A stretch of 64,000 bases of DNA from Nissolia schottii (taxonomy: Eukaryota > Streptophyta > Magnoliopsida > Fabales > Fabaceae), in assembly GCA_003254905.1 (NCBI GenBank), contig QANU01112598.1:62001-126000 (forward strand), in the 5' to 3' direction. A program made the position numbers and the translations under genes. Under the pieces are notes generated by a model. The model made no database searches. It saw only the letters and a list, made by a program, of their open reading frames with translations, and was not told the origin of the DNA. Shown here piece after piece: positions 1 through 12,500 of this stretch (position 1 is its first letter; each line of letters starts with the position of its first letter).

Positions 1-2107
1 TCGGAGTCGGAGTACCCGATGATCTCTAAACTATCCGATCTCCGATAAGTGAACATGTAATCTTTTGTTCTCTTCAAATAACGCATCACATGTTTGGCCA
101 CTTTCCAGTGCTGTATACCGGAATTGCTCAAGAATCTTCCAAAAACTCCCACGATGAATTCTATGTCAGGACAAGTACAAACTTGAGCATACATTAGACT
201 CCCTACCGCTGATGCATAGCGAATCTTCTACATCTCTTTCCTTTCAAGATCATTACTGGGGCACTGTTTGAGACTGAACTTGTCTCCTTTAGCAACGGGT
301 GTGTCTCCTGGTTTATTATCTTTCATGCCGAATCTATTTAAGACTTTATCGATATAGCTCTTTTGTGACAACATAAGGATACGTTGAGAATGATCTCTTA
401 GTAGCTGAATACCTAATACAAAAGATGCATCCCCAAGATCTTTCATCTCAAAATTTTTTGTTAGAAATCTCTTGGTACAATAAGCCTATATCGCTGCTAG
501 CAAGCAGAATATCATTGACATATAATACTAGGAAGATGTATTTACTCCCACTGAACTTGTGATATGCACAACCATCAACGACATTTGCCTCAAAATCGTA
601 CGAGGTAATGACTTGATGGAATTTGTGATACCATTGACAAAAAGCTTGTTTGAGACCATAGATGGATTTCTTTAGCTTGCAACCATAGACTTTGGGTCAC
701 CTGACACAAAGTTTTCTGGTTATGCCATGTAAGTCGCTTCATCAATGTTTCCATTTAGAAACGCAGTCTTGACATCCATCTGATGTAATTCCAAATCAAA
801 ATGAGCTACCAGTGCCATTATTGTCCTAAAAGAGTATTTCGAGGATACCGGAGAGAAAGTCTCTTTGTACTCAATGCCTTCCTTTTGAGTAAATCCTTTA
901 GCAACAAGACAAGCTTTATATATCTCGACATTTTCATATGAGTCCTTCTTGGTCTTAAATATCCATTTACAACCAATGGGTTTCACACCTTCAAGCAATT
1001 CGACAAGATCCCAAACGTCATTGTCTTTCATAGATTTCAACTCATCCTTCATGGTATCAATCCACTTATGAGAGTTCGAACTGTGCATAGCTTGACAGAA
1101 GTTGATTGGATCATCCTCTGTTAAACCAATGTCATCCTCATGTTCTTGGAGAAAGATAATGTAATCATTTGATATCGCACTTGTCCTCTCTCTTGTGGAT
1201 CTTCTTAATGACACTTCCTGAGGTAGTTGAGTTTGTTTTGTAGGTGGTGCTTGAGGAAGAACCTCATAAATGTTGTCTTGTTCCGGAATAATGTTGGGAT
1301 TGTCTAACATTGGAGCTATTTCTTGAATAATGACAGGTACAATGACTTGATCACTGTCAATAACAGGTTCTTCTTGAAAGACAACATTCCTTATATTTCC
1401 TTCCCCTTCAAACTTAACTTCCTCAAGAAATCTCGCATTTCTCATTTCAAAAAATGATCTGGATGTGAGATTGTAAAACTTATACTCGCGAGAGCGTTTA
1501 GCATAACCAACAAAATAGCAACTAACCGTTCTTACGTCTAGTTTTCTTTCATGTGGCCTATAAGGCCGTGCCTCAGCTGGACAACCCCAAATGTGAGTGC
1601 CTTATACTAGGCTTTTAACCAGTCCACAACTCATAAGGGGTTTTGGTTATTGCCTTGCTAGGTACCCTATTAAGGATATAGACTGTAGTCTTTAATGCTT
1701 CTCCCCAAAGTGACTCTGGCAACGAAGAATGACTAATCATACTCCTTACCATATCCTTAAGAGTTCAGTTTCGTCGTTCTGTAACACCGTTCATGCTGGG
1801 TTTGCCCGGCATAGTGTATTGCGAAATGATTCCACACTCATTGAGGAAAAGTGCAAAGGATCTTAGACGTTGTTCTCCTGATCCATCATATCTGCCGTAG
1901 TATTCACCACCATGATCAGATTTGACAACCTTAATTTTCTTTCCAAGTTGAAGTTCTACTTCAGCCTTGAAAGACTTAAAAACATCTAGGGATTGAGACT
2001 TATCTCCACAGATTCTATCCAGGCCTTAAAACTCGTCCCATTCAGCATTGAGATATTGTTCACTTGAGCAGAAATATTGACAGCACTACCAACAGAAACT
2101 GAATCGA
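1..2107 (-). pseudogene. Copia gag-pol remnant (gag start, integrase, RT, RNase H start)
   Basis: Several frames carry copia polyprotein pieces. At 2005-2107 there is a gag-like start (NISMLNGTSFKAW), preceded on the minus strand by a plausible splice acceptor ending CTCGATTCAG. At 1880-2005 lies the integrase core with SDHGGEYY. At 1600-1850 lies the integrase tail ([17 protein letters not shown]). At 720-1445 an open stretch of 241 codons carries the linker and RT start (GCKWIFKTK, VAKGFTQ, MDVKTAFLNGN). At 228-446 lies MKDLGDASFVLGIQ. The RT active-site tetrad near 507-522 reads YVND instead of YVDD, so the polymerase would be inactive. Gag is joined directly to the middle of integrase, which implies loss of most of gag, protease and the integrase zinc domain. 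Several stops interrupt the frame. Confidence 0.82.
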
Positions 2108-2282
2108 GAACAAATATTCACATAAATTAAGCATGCCAAAAAAAAATAAGACATGAGAAATTCTTTAGAAATGGAAATCCATCACAAGATACCTAGTACA
2201 ACATTAATTCCTAGTCTTTGGACAGAGAAATTAACTGTAAGTGGTACTCTCAACACAATGATCAAATGTTGACAATAATTTC

Positions 2283-3040
2283 TGTCAAACAACAGCCTTT
2301 CTTTGGACCGACTATTGTTCACATGAAAAAGAACTTTATAATTGTCACACATTTATCTTCACAGGTATGTAATTATTTGGTCAAACTGTGTCTTCCTTTG
2401 GGATGAGCACAATTCACATAAATAAATCCATACAATCATCCATATAATTTCAATTAAACTAATTTACATAACAGAGGTTACTTTGGCAACATGCTATTTC
2501 AATTAACTCAATTAAAAATTATTAGAATACATATTAAAACCAATCATGAAAATACCATTAAATATGGATCTTATGATTATCACAAGTATTGATATGATTC
2601 GGTCAAATATTAATCTTCCTTTGGGCTGATCAATATTCACATGAATCACGCAATCACCGTTTCCTTACGTTTCAAAACAAATCAAATTTAACAATAGAGG
2701 CTACTTTGGTAACATATTGTCTTAGTCAATTTATCTCAAAACTGATTTCTTTATAAATAATTGAATCCAAATAACCCAAGAGGATTCAAAGTATAAAAAT
2801 TGTCAAAATATCCTGTCAAATACTTAGCCTTTCTTTGGACTAACTAAATATTCACGTGGAAACATGAGAATTTGCAACCTATTTATTACCACATATATTT
2901 TCTATAAATTGGCCAAACAATAATCTTCCTTTGGGCCGATTAATGCTCATATAACTAATAGAAAATAAGTTGAATGTTTAATGGTCATTATTTAGCCAAA
3001 TAATAAACTTCCTTTGGGCCGATTATTCTTCGCATAAATA
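2283..3040. repeat. Degenerate tandem repeat in the copia leader
   Basis: Six diverged copies of a roughly 45-bp motif start near 2283, 2378, 2601, 2814, 2910 and 2993. The plus-strand core is CTTCCTTTGGGCCGAT, preceded by GGTCAAA or GGCCAAA and followed by ATTCACAT. A second shared block (ACTTTGG-AACAT near 2475 and 2706) indicates a larger period of about 225 bp for part of the array. It lies in the minus-strand copia leader, where the core reads ATCGGCCCAAAGGAAG. Confidence 0.6.
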
Positions 3041-3146
3041 ACAAACATTAATTAATCCTTTCGATTACCCAAATTACCTCAAGGTTAAATGGTCTAATAT
3101 TTTCGAGCTCTTTAAATTAATCACCTTTTAAATCAATAGCGTTAGT

Positions 3147-4612
3147 TGATAAGTGTCATATTTTGGTATTTCTATAGGCTTAAATGACACTTATATGAAT
3201 TGTTTTAGATAAAATTATAAGCCAATTTCCCTAACTTTATATGATTTTATTAAGTTTTGAGGAATGGATGCATTATTTGTAAGTTGATGAAATTCTTGTC
3301 AAAATCTCATATAGGTAAAAAGCATAAAGCAAAGGGATAACGAAGCAAGAAAAGTATGGAAGCCCGCTCAGCGCAGCAGTTAGTAAAATCGCGATAAATT
3401 GAGCTACAGATATCGGATTGAGGTGGTTCAAATTGCTAGTTAAAGCTCAGAAAAAGATCTACAGCTTTGTAGTTGATGTCAAGACAAGATTCCAGTTGAA
3501 CGGCCCGCTGACCCCGCCTCCCCTTTTGAAAGTCAGCATCGCCAGACGCCAAAGAAGACTGAAGCCGCCTCCACCTAACTCCGCTCAACGCCCCGCTGAG
3601 CGGCCTGAACGTTGTCTATAAAAGGGAAAGAGCCCATTCAGTTCAAAATCATTCATTCCACAACCCAATACTCATTCCACTTCATACATACAGCTTAGGG
3701 AAGTTAAGGAGTAGTCCAAGGAGCGGCGACGCTCACCGTGGTGGCGTGAGAACGCATCATGGTGAGCGTCCATCGTCTTGCGCCTTTGATGTCTTCTTGT
3801 AAGATGGAAAGCTTCCATATCCATGGTTAGCTGATCCTTTTATTTTGGGTTTTGATGAGTATTATGGTTTGATTATATCCATCTTAACTTTCTAATATAT
3901 GAAGCTATTGAATTATATGATTTTATGAATTGATCTTGCTCTTAATTCTTGTTTTAGTCTAGCTATCTAAATCTTGTTTTGAGACTTAATTGTTGTGAGT
4001 GAAAGCTACATCATTAAGTTGGAACCAAATCAATGTTTTAATTTAGCTATGCTAAGCTTGATTCAAAACTTGAATTGTTTGTGAGTGAAAACTACATTCG
4101 TTAAGTGGAACTAGATCAATTCATCTAATATGCCTAATTGATAGAATTAGAATTAGGAATTAGTCATTTTAACACCTAGAATAACATCAGTTTGCTTTGT
4201 TAAATTGTGCAAGATATTTACAAAATAAAAATGAGAATCGAGTAATCTTATCATGCTAGACATAGGTGATTCAAGATACGAACTGGTGGCGAGGAATTAA
4301 TGAATTGATAGTTCATATGCATTGAGTTAATGAATATATGAAAACTGTAGTACGAGTTAATTCCCGGCAAGCTTTCTTATCTGTTTTTTATTCGCTTCAC
4401 TTTATTGCTATATTTTAATTTATCTGTTTCAAATATAAATTCACAAACCAATTATCCATCTTGTTTAATTAACAAAACTTGAGAGCGGCTTTATTATCAC
4501 AACTCCCTGTGGATACGACTATACCCGACTATACTGCAATTGAATTCCTTTGGGATTTGAAAGCTATAAGTAGGATATATAAAAATGACGAGAGTGCAAA
4601 AAGCTTTCAACA
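3147..4612 (+). mobile_element. Probable solo LTR of a Ty3/gypsy-type element
   Basis: The segment begins TGATAAGTGTCAT and ends TTTCAACA. It is flanked by near-identical 5-mers, TTAGT (3142-3146) and CTAGT (4613-4617). A TATA box (TATAAAAG, 3617-3624) sits mid-segment, followed by a plausible R/U5. Close to the end is CTCCCTGTGGATACGA, a phrase typical of the 3' part of Athila/Tat-type LTRs. Two diverged copies of a unit of about 77 bp lie at about 3960-4130 (GTGAGTGAAAGCTACAT and GTGAGTGAAAACTACAT). No second LTR or coding region accompanies it, so it is most simply a solo LTR inserted in the copia leader. The one-mismatch target duplication leaves some doubt about the exact ends. Confidence 0.6.
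3617..3624 (+). promoter_or_regulatory. TATA box of the solo LTR
   Basis: TATAAAAG lies between a GC-richer U3-like stretch and a CA-rich segment that could be the start of R. This supports reading 3147-4612 as an LTR in plus orientation. Confidence 0.5.
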
Positions 4613-5224
4613 CTAGTCACAAACTAAACCATGATGTCTGATGTCGGCGTCAATTGATTTTATTAGCCCATATAATATTATTTGCATTTCTCCAAAATAA
4701 AACAGGGCTCATTGTCCTTTATCAGCCCAATCCGAAACCAATGCTCATTTAGTCTTCCTTAGTAAATGGAAACATTGCTATAATTTTATGGGAGATAAAA
4801 TTAAAATTACCTTCTTGTTAGGAAAGAACCATTTTGTATGAAAAAATAAAATTTCAACCAGCCAATTTAAACCAAAACAAAAACGGCCCTTATAGCTAAC
4901 CTTCACCAAATCAAGACAAATAATAAATTGCCCAAAAAATATAAATAAATAAACCTGCAACCCATATCATGGTTAGCCAATAACAACTTTCACCAAATCA
5001 GAATTTCATGGCACATATTGGCACATTATGCAAAACACAAAAAGAAAGGTTCAGCCCATGATTTCGACAAAATTCCAAAAGGTAGTGCTGGCCCAATCCG
5101 AATTTGGTCCAAAAAAATATATATATATAACAAAACTTCTTTCCATTTTCTTACCCAAAAAAAAATGCCCATTTATTCTTCCAGATAAAATAAAATGTTA
5201 TGCCCAAAAAATGAAAAGAACCAG

Positions 5225-5356
5225 CAGCTCATTTCACCAAAGGAAAGCCCAATTCAGGTTTTAAACAATAAAACTCAAAAACAACCATATCAGCCCATTT
5301 CACCAAAGAAAAGCCCAATTAAGGTTTTTAACAATAAAACCCAAAAACATCCTCTG
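5225..5356. repeat. 66-bp tandem duplication in the copia leader
   Basis: Two adjacent copies with a 66-bp period start at 5225 and 5291. Both contain CATTTCACCAAAG, AAGCCCAATT, AGGTTTT and ACAATAAAAC, with a few substitutions between them. Further single AGCCCA words at about 4725-5060 suggest older copies of the same motif. Confidence 0.7.
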
Positions 5357-5359
5357 CAA

Positions 5360-5810
5360 TTCCAGAAGCAAATTTGCAGGTTGCAACCGCAAGTCACGGC
5401 AACAATCGTGGAGCAAATCACGGCACACGTCACGGCACCACACCACCACATCCCTTCCGCAAATCGTGGCAGCAGGCCTAGGCGCCTTCCCTGCACGAAA
5501 CGCCGCCAGCAGCCACGACAACTGCAGCCACTAATCTCGGCGACGGCAACCCGCAGTCACGGTGCCTGCAGCAAAAATCGCGGCAACAGCTTGCAGAAGC
5601 AAGTCGTGGCAACAACCAAACGTCGGGCATGCTCGTCCTTTGCAGCAGCGGCGGCACAGTGCCTTCCTAACCACCTTAACCCGTTGTGACTGATGTAGCC
5701 GCGCGTCGATCCCAACACGCACAGCACAGCAGCAACCTTCCACCGCGGAGGAGGCCGAGGGCGAAGGCGAGGGCGAGGGTGAAGGTGATGTCGTGGGTCA
5801 CGATTACATA
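5360..5810 (-). other. GC-rich segment of the copia leader
   Basis: This island of about 450 bp is much richer in G+C than its surroundings. It is built from repeated CACGGCA, CGTGGCA and GCAGC words. Short open frames exist on both strands but have low-complexity composition and no recognisable domain, so no gene is called. It sits between the PBS and gag of the minus-strand copia element. Confidence 0.5.
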
Positions 5811-6131
5811 ACAGAGTTCAGCAAATTCCCGTTGAGTTCAAAAAAAAAAAATCCCAATTACAAATTTAAGGTTCTTGCAAAATCCATATTCTAGAGTTCC
5901 CAGAAAAAAAAATTCTCCAATTTTACAAATCAGGGTTGCTGAATCCATGAATTTAACAATTGCATTACATTTCCAATTCCCAAATTAACAATATAGATTC
6001 ATAACATTTGGAAAAATTGAATAACCAAATTATCGACATACAATAGTGCAACGAAAACTATAAGCACAAATTTCAATTTTTTAAATTATCCAAAACACAA
6101 ATCCTAATAACCTGACAATGATGGATGACCT

Positions 6132-6139
6132 TGATACCA
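6132..6139 (-). other. Primer-binding site (initiator Met tRNA) of the copia element
   Basis: On the minus strand the sequence reads TGGTATCA two bases after the LTR end. This is the usual copia PBS complementary to initiator methionine tRNA, and it fixes the inner end of the 5' LTR at 6142. Confidence 0.75.
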
Positions 6140-6141
6140 CT

Positions 6142-6416
6142 TGTTAGAATTAATGATTTACAACGAAATACCTGTATCTGTGGTCTTCCTCAACTAAGCC
6201 TCCTTAAGTCTAACAAGGCCTTTAACCAAATAATTTCTGATTTGGTATGTTGGGACCATAACCATTCTTGACGTATTTAAGCTCACCAGGGTTCCCATTA
6301 ACACAAGGCCTTTAACCAAATAATTAGATCACCTAATTAAGCCATATATGATAAATAGCTAATATAATCGTTAACAAATATGAGCTCACAAATATTAGAA
6401 ATATAAATTTTCAACA
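6142..6416 (-). repeat. 5' LTR of the copia element (275 bp)
   Basis: In element orientation the LTR begins TGTTGAAAATTTATATTTC (from 6416) and ends TTAATTCTAACA (to 6142), directly before the PBS. It contains an internal direct repeat, AAGGCCTTTAACCAAATAAT, near 6215 and 6305. The partner 3' LTR is outside the window. Confidence 0.72.
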
Positions 6417-8959
6417 CTTCAACCTCCCATCTCCATCATAATCAGAAAATAATGTAGATACTCAACTCAAGGTTGTCATTGTCATATGAACAACTAGAAT
6501 TAAAATAGTCTGATGTAATTTAATTTAGTAAACTACAAAGAAGGTTATGTGCAATGTTTTGTAAAATTTAGAAATATCTTCGTACAATTTTACAAATATA
6601 GGAAAGCCGAATATAATGTCATAAATTAAATTTTGGAGGTGGTCAAGGAACAGAGAAAAAGAAGTGAAATGCTTAATTGGGACGGGGAAATAGTGGACTA
6701 ATGGTCCTGTACGTGCATGATACCGTATTTAGGAGGCTTGATGTCCTTGTCTTTTGTGCTTTTAAATTATGCGATAATTAATGTGGATGGACATGTGGAA
6801 TGATGTGACGATATGCAAGCTGTAAACCTTTGAGAATCTCTGTTGGTTTTGATTCCATCGGTGAATTAATGCTATTGAAAATCACGGTTGCTTCTCTGCA
6901 TTAATTCACTAATGTTCTCTTGGTGCTGTTTGATCTATAAATAACGGTGGAAATCGATTCATTCAGAGAGATACTTAAATCGTGTTCCATGAGTGTCTAC
7001 GCCCATTGATTTGAATTTAAAATATTTAAAAATATATATAAAAATAATAATATTTATTAATATTATGGATACTTATAAAACATACATTAAATATGTATGA
7101 ATGAATCAAAATATTTCTTATTCATGTAGCTGTTTTTTTAACTTCTCCCAACTTGATGATCCTTTGGGGTGTATCAGTGTTTCAGTATTTATGCTTCTGA
7201 GACCAATCATTGATGGTTCTGGAACAGTTTGGTGATTCCATCATTTGAGATTTCCACGACGTGAAAAATTTCATTCACATCATCTTGCAATTATTTACGT
7301 GGTCCCTCTATCATAAATGCTTTAAACAAACACAAGAAGAAATTCTAACATAATGGAAGACAATAATTTTATTATTAGATAGTGGACTGAGAAAACGACT
7401 TTTCTTCTTCGTTATAAAGAAATCAAAAGATTTATTTATTCGTCTTCGTTATTTATGGAGATGTTGAGAGTTCAATTCACACGTCTCCTAATATATAATA
7501 ATGGGAAAATGCTTGGATGCTTACCTCATCAACCAACATATTAACTAACATTTTTTTTTATGAATAACACTTAACATTATAAGAAATAAAATAAAAAATA
7601 AGTATTATTCATTAAAATATATAAATTGATACGTAGATTCATAAATTAGGCCTCTCAAATATTACTTATAAATAATTAGCTAGACAAAATTGACAAGGAC
7701 TTGGGCCCAATCACACCTCTATACATGCTTTATATGGGACGGAGTTAGACCATGTTCTTAAGAGGATTGTTATAGACTAAAACTGATAAAGACTTAGACC
7801 TGATATATATATGATGAGGTGGTCTGATTAAGAAGTTCAAATCAATCACACCCTTGCTTGACTTAAAAGACTTGTGAGTGTTACGAATGTTACAAAATTC
7901 GACACAAGTCCTTGTAAGATTTTTAAGCGTTATGGAATTCGCCATAAATCCTCACAAGTCTTGTGGACACTATGAAATCTTAATTGGGTACATTCTAACT
8001 CATTATCACCTCATATAACTCATACATTGACTTGGGAATCAAAGTAGTTTTTGCAAGAACAAATCTGGCCATGTTCGAGCATCAATCGGACAACCATGTG
8101 ACACCATCTTGAGAGATTTTATACCTTGCACGAGGTAATAGTTGCGAGCTATCTTGGTCTTCATTGAATTGTTTGTAATAGACTAATAGGCGTTAGAAAT
8201 AAATTAATATATTTAGTATATCTGTGATTTATTTCAATTTATTCATAACAAATTTAGGTTGATTTAATTTGATTCTATCATTTAAGTTATGATTCTATTA
8301 TTGGCATATATATTGGCACCTTGTTCTAACCAACACACAACTCTTATAATATAATTACGTTATTTCTTATTTTTTGTATTTTCTCTGTAGTCTTTATTGT
8401 GTCTCTTTATCAATTTTATTAAGATGTTTAACAACAGAAATAATACTAAATAATTAAATTAATGCATAGATTATAATAGTTTTCTTTTAATTTTTATTTA
8501 GCCCAAAAATTATTCAAGAAAACACAAGATGAAAAGAAAATGTAGATTTGACAATCGAAACTTAAGAGGCACATATGCATACACCATATTGACTTTTAAA
8601 ACTATAATCATTTTCAAATGGTTAAAATGTCATAAATAATTATCTCAAAATTTTATAAATAAAAAGAACATAGAATGTCATTGTTAGTTCAAATTTAGAA
8701 AACTGAATTTAAAAATTGCATTTCAGTTCAATCCAAAATCTTCAGAAAACTATACAAGAAAATACAAACCATAATTTCTTTACTCACATACAACTATTGT
8801 AAAAAAGAAATGAAGTGAGAATTCACTTATGTTTCTCTTCTTATATATTTAGATAGAAATGATGAAAAATAAAAGAGTAAGATAAACAAAATAAAATAGA
8901 AAGTAATAAAATCAAATCATTGGAACATTATGCTCAATTAGTTCTACTTGTTATAGATG
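6417..8959. other. AT-rich intergenic DNA, no gene seen
   Basis: No open frame has recognisable protein content. A TATAAATA at 6936-6943 could be a core promoter, but no coding sequence follows it. Around 7860-7970 there are loosely repeated phrases (GACTTGTGAG, TCACAAGTCTTGTG). Confidence 0.5.
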
Positions 8960-9492
8960 NNNNNNNNNNNNNNNNNNNNNNNNNNNNNNNNNNNNNNNNN
9001 NNNNNNNNNNNNNNNNNNNNNNNNNNNNNNNNNNNNNNNNNNNNNNNNNNNNNNNNNNNNNNNNNNNNNNNNNNNNNNNNNNNNNNNNNNNNNNNNNNNN
9101 NNNNNNNNNNNNNNNNNNNNNNNNNNNNNNNNNNNNNNNNNNNNNNNNNNNNNNNNNNNNNNNNNNNNNNNNNNNNNNNNNNNNNNNNNNNNNNNNNNNN
9201 NNNNNNNNNNNNNNNNNNNNNNNNNNNNNNNNNNNNNNNNNNNNNNNNNNNNNNNNNNNNNNNNNNNNNNNNNNNNNNNNNNNNNNNNNNNNNNNNNNNN
9301 NNNNNNNNNNNNNNNNNNNNNNNNNNNNNNNNNNNNNNNNNNNNNNNNNNNNNNNNNNNNNNNNNNNNNNNNNNNNNNNNNNNNNNNNNNNNNNNNNNNN
9401 NNNNNNNNNNNNNNNNNNNNNNNNNNNNNNNNNNNNNNNNNNNNNNNNNNNNNNNNNNNNNNNNNNNNNNNNNNNNNNNNNNNNNNNNNNNN
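8960..9492. other. Assembly gap (533 Ns)
   Basis: An unbroken run of N, immediately followed by a TA microsatellite. The microsatellite probably caused the break. The 5' part of the LINE downstream may lie in the gap. Confidence 0.97.

Positions 9493-9526
<34 letters not shown>
9493..9526. repeat. (TA)n microsatellite
   Basis: Seventeen TA dinucleotides adjoin the gap. Their true length is unknown because the gap truncates them. Confidence 0.95.
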
Positions 9527-9527
<1 letters not shown>

Positions 9528-12500
9528 CTTGTTTCCAATGAATGGAGCAAAATGGGAGGCCTATCGATATTGGAAAAATTAAATCTATTAAAGGACCCGA
9601 TTCTGAAGTGGAACAAATCTTCTTTTGGGGAGGTGGATAAGCAGATTGAGTTATTGGAGGGTCAAGTTGAAAAAATTGACTTAGCTATGGAAGTTGGTGT
9701 GTCTGATGAGGTGGTAGTGGCAAGAAGAAAGGCGTTGGTAAACCATTTTGATATGTGGTATAATATAAAAACTGATTTTTTGATAGAGAAAAATTCTCAA
9801 AAGTATGGGTCGTAATTCTAAATATTTTCATGTGGTAGCAACAGTGAGAAGAAGGGGAAAAAAATGATTGGAGATATATACTAAATATTGGGAAACTCAA
9901 ATCACATAAAAAGGGAGGTAAGGAACTTGTACAAAAATTTATATTCTCAAGAATCGTTGCCTATGATCTCTTTTGAGGAAGGATTGGTTAATAAAATCTC
10001 TACAAAGGAAGTGACGTGTCTTGAAACCATCCCAGCTCTTACGGAAGTGAAAGAAGCTATGTGGGATTGTGAACCTACTAAAGCTCCTGGTTCGAATGGC
10101 TACAATGTGAATTGTGTTTGAAAAATGTGGAAAGTGATTGGTAATGACTTTGCGAGCATGGTGATTGATTTCTTTAGGACTGAAGTTCTCAATGGATATT
10201 TAAAACTTGACATGGGTGACTCTTTTGTCGAAATTTGAAGGAGCTATTGACATTAAGGATCTTCGCCCAATCAGTATGGTAGGGTGTGTTCACAAGGTCA
10301 TCTATAAAATCCTTGTTGGGAGAATAAAAAAATGCTTTTAAGAAAGGTCAACAGATCCATGATGGGGCTCTAGTGGCTTGCGAAGCTGTGCACTGGTTAA
10401 AATAGAAGAACAAGAAGGTAGTCCTAGTCAAGCTTAATTTTCAGAAAACTTACGACTCTGTAAAAAGTGGGACTTTAATTTGTTGACTTAGTGCTTGAAA
10501 GAATGGGTTTTGGTCTTATTTGGAGCGGTTGGATTCAGAGTTTTATTACCTTTGCATTCATTTCTATTTTGGTGAATGAGTCTCCGACTCAACAGTTTAA
10601 AATGAGAACGGGTCCGAGATTATTAGGGGACCCAATATACCCTTTTCTATTTGTTCTTCTGGGCTGTTAAAGAGAGCGGAAGAGGTGGACCTCATTGAAG
10701 GCATTGGGCTTGGGCAAGATGATCTCATCATTTCTCATCTGCAGTTCGCAGATGGCACCATTCTATTATGCCCAGCTAAGAATAAGGTTTTTAAGAACTA
10801 TAGGAGGATCTTGCAATTTTTCGGGATCATGTCGATCAGGGCTCAAAATAAATTATGGCAAGTCTGCTATTATTCTGATTAATGTACAAGAAGATTGGAC
10901 GTTGCAGATAAAGGAGATTCTTGGGTGTTCTATATCTAATCTTTCGGGGAGCTATTTGGGCATCCCACTGGGGGCTAATCCAAATATGGTTGTTACTTGG
11001 AATCCTATTATAGCGAAAACTGAGAATCATCTCAACGATTGGAGAACAACTCTTCTATCTAGAACAGGTAGGCTGGTTCTCATCAAATCTGTTTTGAATT
11101 GTTTGCCTATATATGTATTTCTTGAGCTTATTTAAATTGCCTAAAATTGTTGGCAAGAAAATTGTGTCAATACATATGAGATTATTTTGGGGCAAGAACA
11201 AGGACAAAAAAGGTATCTCTCTTGTAAAATGGAGCTCTGTTCAGATGCCAAAAGAGTTTGGTGGACTGGGTGTTGGTGATATTCTGATAAAAAATGTTGC
11301 TTTCCTCTTTAAATGGTGGTGAAAATTCTCTCAAGGGCCAAATTCTCAATGGAAGAAAGTTGTGGTATCATGCAATAATTTACAATCACATATATAGACA
11401 GATTGCTGACCAAATAGTAATAAATAAGAGTGGTCTGTGGGGGTAATATAGGTAACATTCAGAAATACTGTCCTCTGGTAGGAGCGGTGTCAAAGGAGGG
11501 CTTTTGGATGACAGTGGAAAATGGGGATACAACTCTATTTTGGGAGGATAGGTGGATTGGTGAAGGTTCTCTAAAACAAAAAATTTCAGTGTTATATTCG
11601 CTATCTCTACAAATATTATTTATATTGGGTGTGGGACTTGAGTTGGAGGAGAGAGTTTTTTGAGTGAGAAAAACAAATATTATTTTCTTTGCATGTTCTT
11701 TAATAGGTGTATCTGAACAAGAATTGTGACGATGCTCTAACTTGGAAGCACCATCCACCAGGTGTCTTCTCGGTGAGATATCCAACCACAGGGTCTGGAA
11801 AGGTGTAGCGGCAGCGCAACTAAATATGGAATCACTAATTATCTGGTTCATCCTTCAAGGTAGATTGAATACAAAGGATCGTCTTAACAATATTGGTATT
11901 TTACGAGGTGATCTTAAATGTGTGCTGTGCATGTGATGATATAGAGGAGTCCATTGAGCATTTATTCTCTGAGTGTGGTGTAGCTATTTCAACAGGTGTG
12001 AGATTCATTCGGTCTGTCTGAGAAGATCCAAATTCTTTCTTTGATTCATGGCATGGTGTTATTCCTCCATTTTGTAGCTTGAAAATGTGAAGTAGCCTCT
12101 ACTATTTGATAATTTGGGGGGGCGGGGGTGCATAGTTAAAATTACTTTTGAAAAAAATTAAAGTGGATTGAAACTCTTTTATGGCGAAACTAGTAAATGG
12201 AAATATTGGAGATCAGTAACTAACTAAGCGGAAGTTACAGGTATGGTGACGAAGCCTTCTAGGAAATTATAATGGTGGGTGTGCTCTCATTATGTGATTG
12301 CAAAACAGGGCTATGTTATTGGTGGTATACTCACTAATAATAATAGATTAGCATAGCGTGGTTTCTCTAATTTTATTAGTGCAGGTTCCAAGGCTGAAGC
12401 TAAACTCTATGCTGTTGACAAGGGAATGTAGTTTATTTTGGAAAAAGTGGGACGCAGTGAATGAGACTTGTCGATCATTACTGACTCGGAGCTGGTGAAT

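Larger units (their letters stand above)
1..6416 (-). mobile_element. Ty1/copia LTR retrotransposon, partial (5' end to RT/RNase H)
   Basis: On the minus strand the order is 5' LTR (6142-6416), initiator-Met PBS (6132-6139), a long repetitive leader, a start of gag (about 2005-2107), integrase (about 1500-2005), reverse transcriptase and the start of RNase H (to about 228). The rest lies off the left edge. The order gag-IN-RT-RH is the copia order. The leader also carries a foreign solo LTR at 3147-4612. The coding part is decayed, so the copy is non-autonomous. The 3' LTR is not in the window, so target duplications cannot be checked. Confidence 0.8.

Noticed and set aside
2218..2406. 62-codon plus-strand frame at 2218-2406
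   Set aside because: It overlaps the degenerate leader repeat and has no domain.
5195..5743. Several 68-164-codon frames on both strands in the GC-rich copia leader
   Set aside because: Overlapping frames in GC-rich repeated words with no protein homology are expected by composition.
6936..6943. TATAAATA as a gene promoter
   Set aside because: No coding sequence follows in the next 2 kb before the gap, and AT-rich DNA gives such words by chance.
8920..9616. Open frames of about 195-220 codons across 8920-9616 on both strands
   Set aside because: They consist almost entirely of the N gap and the TA repeat, so there is no coding evidence.
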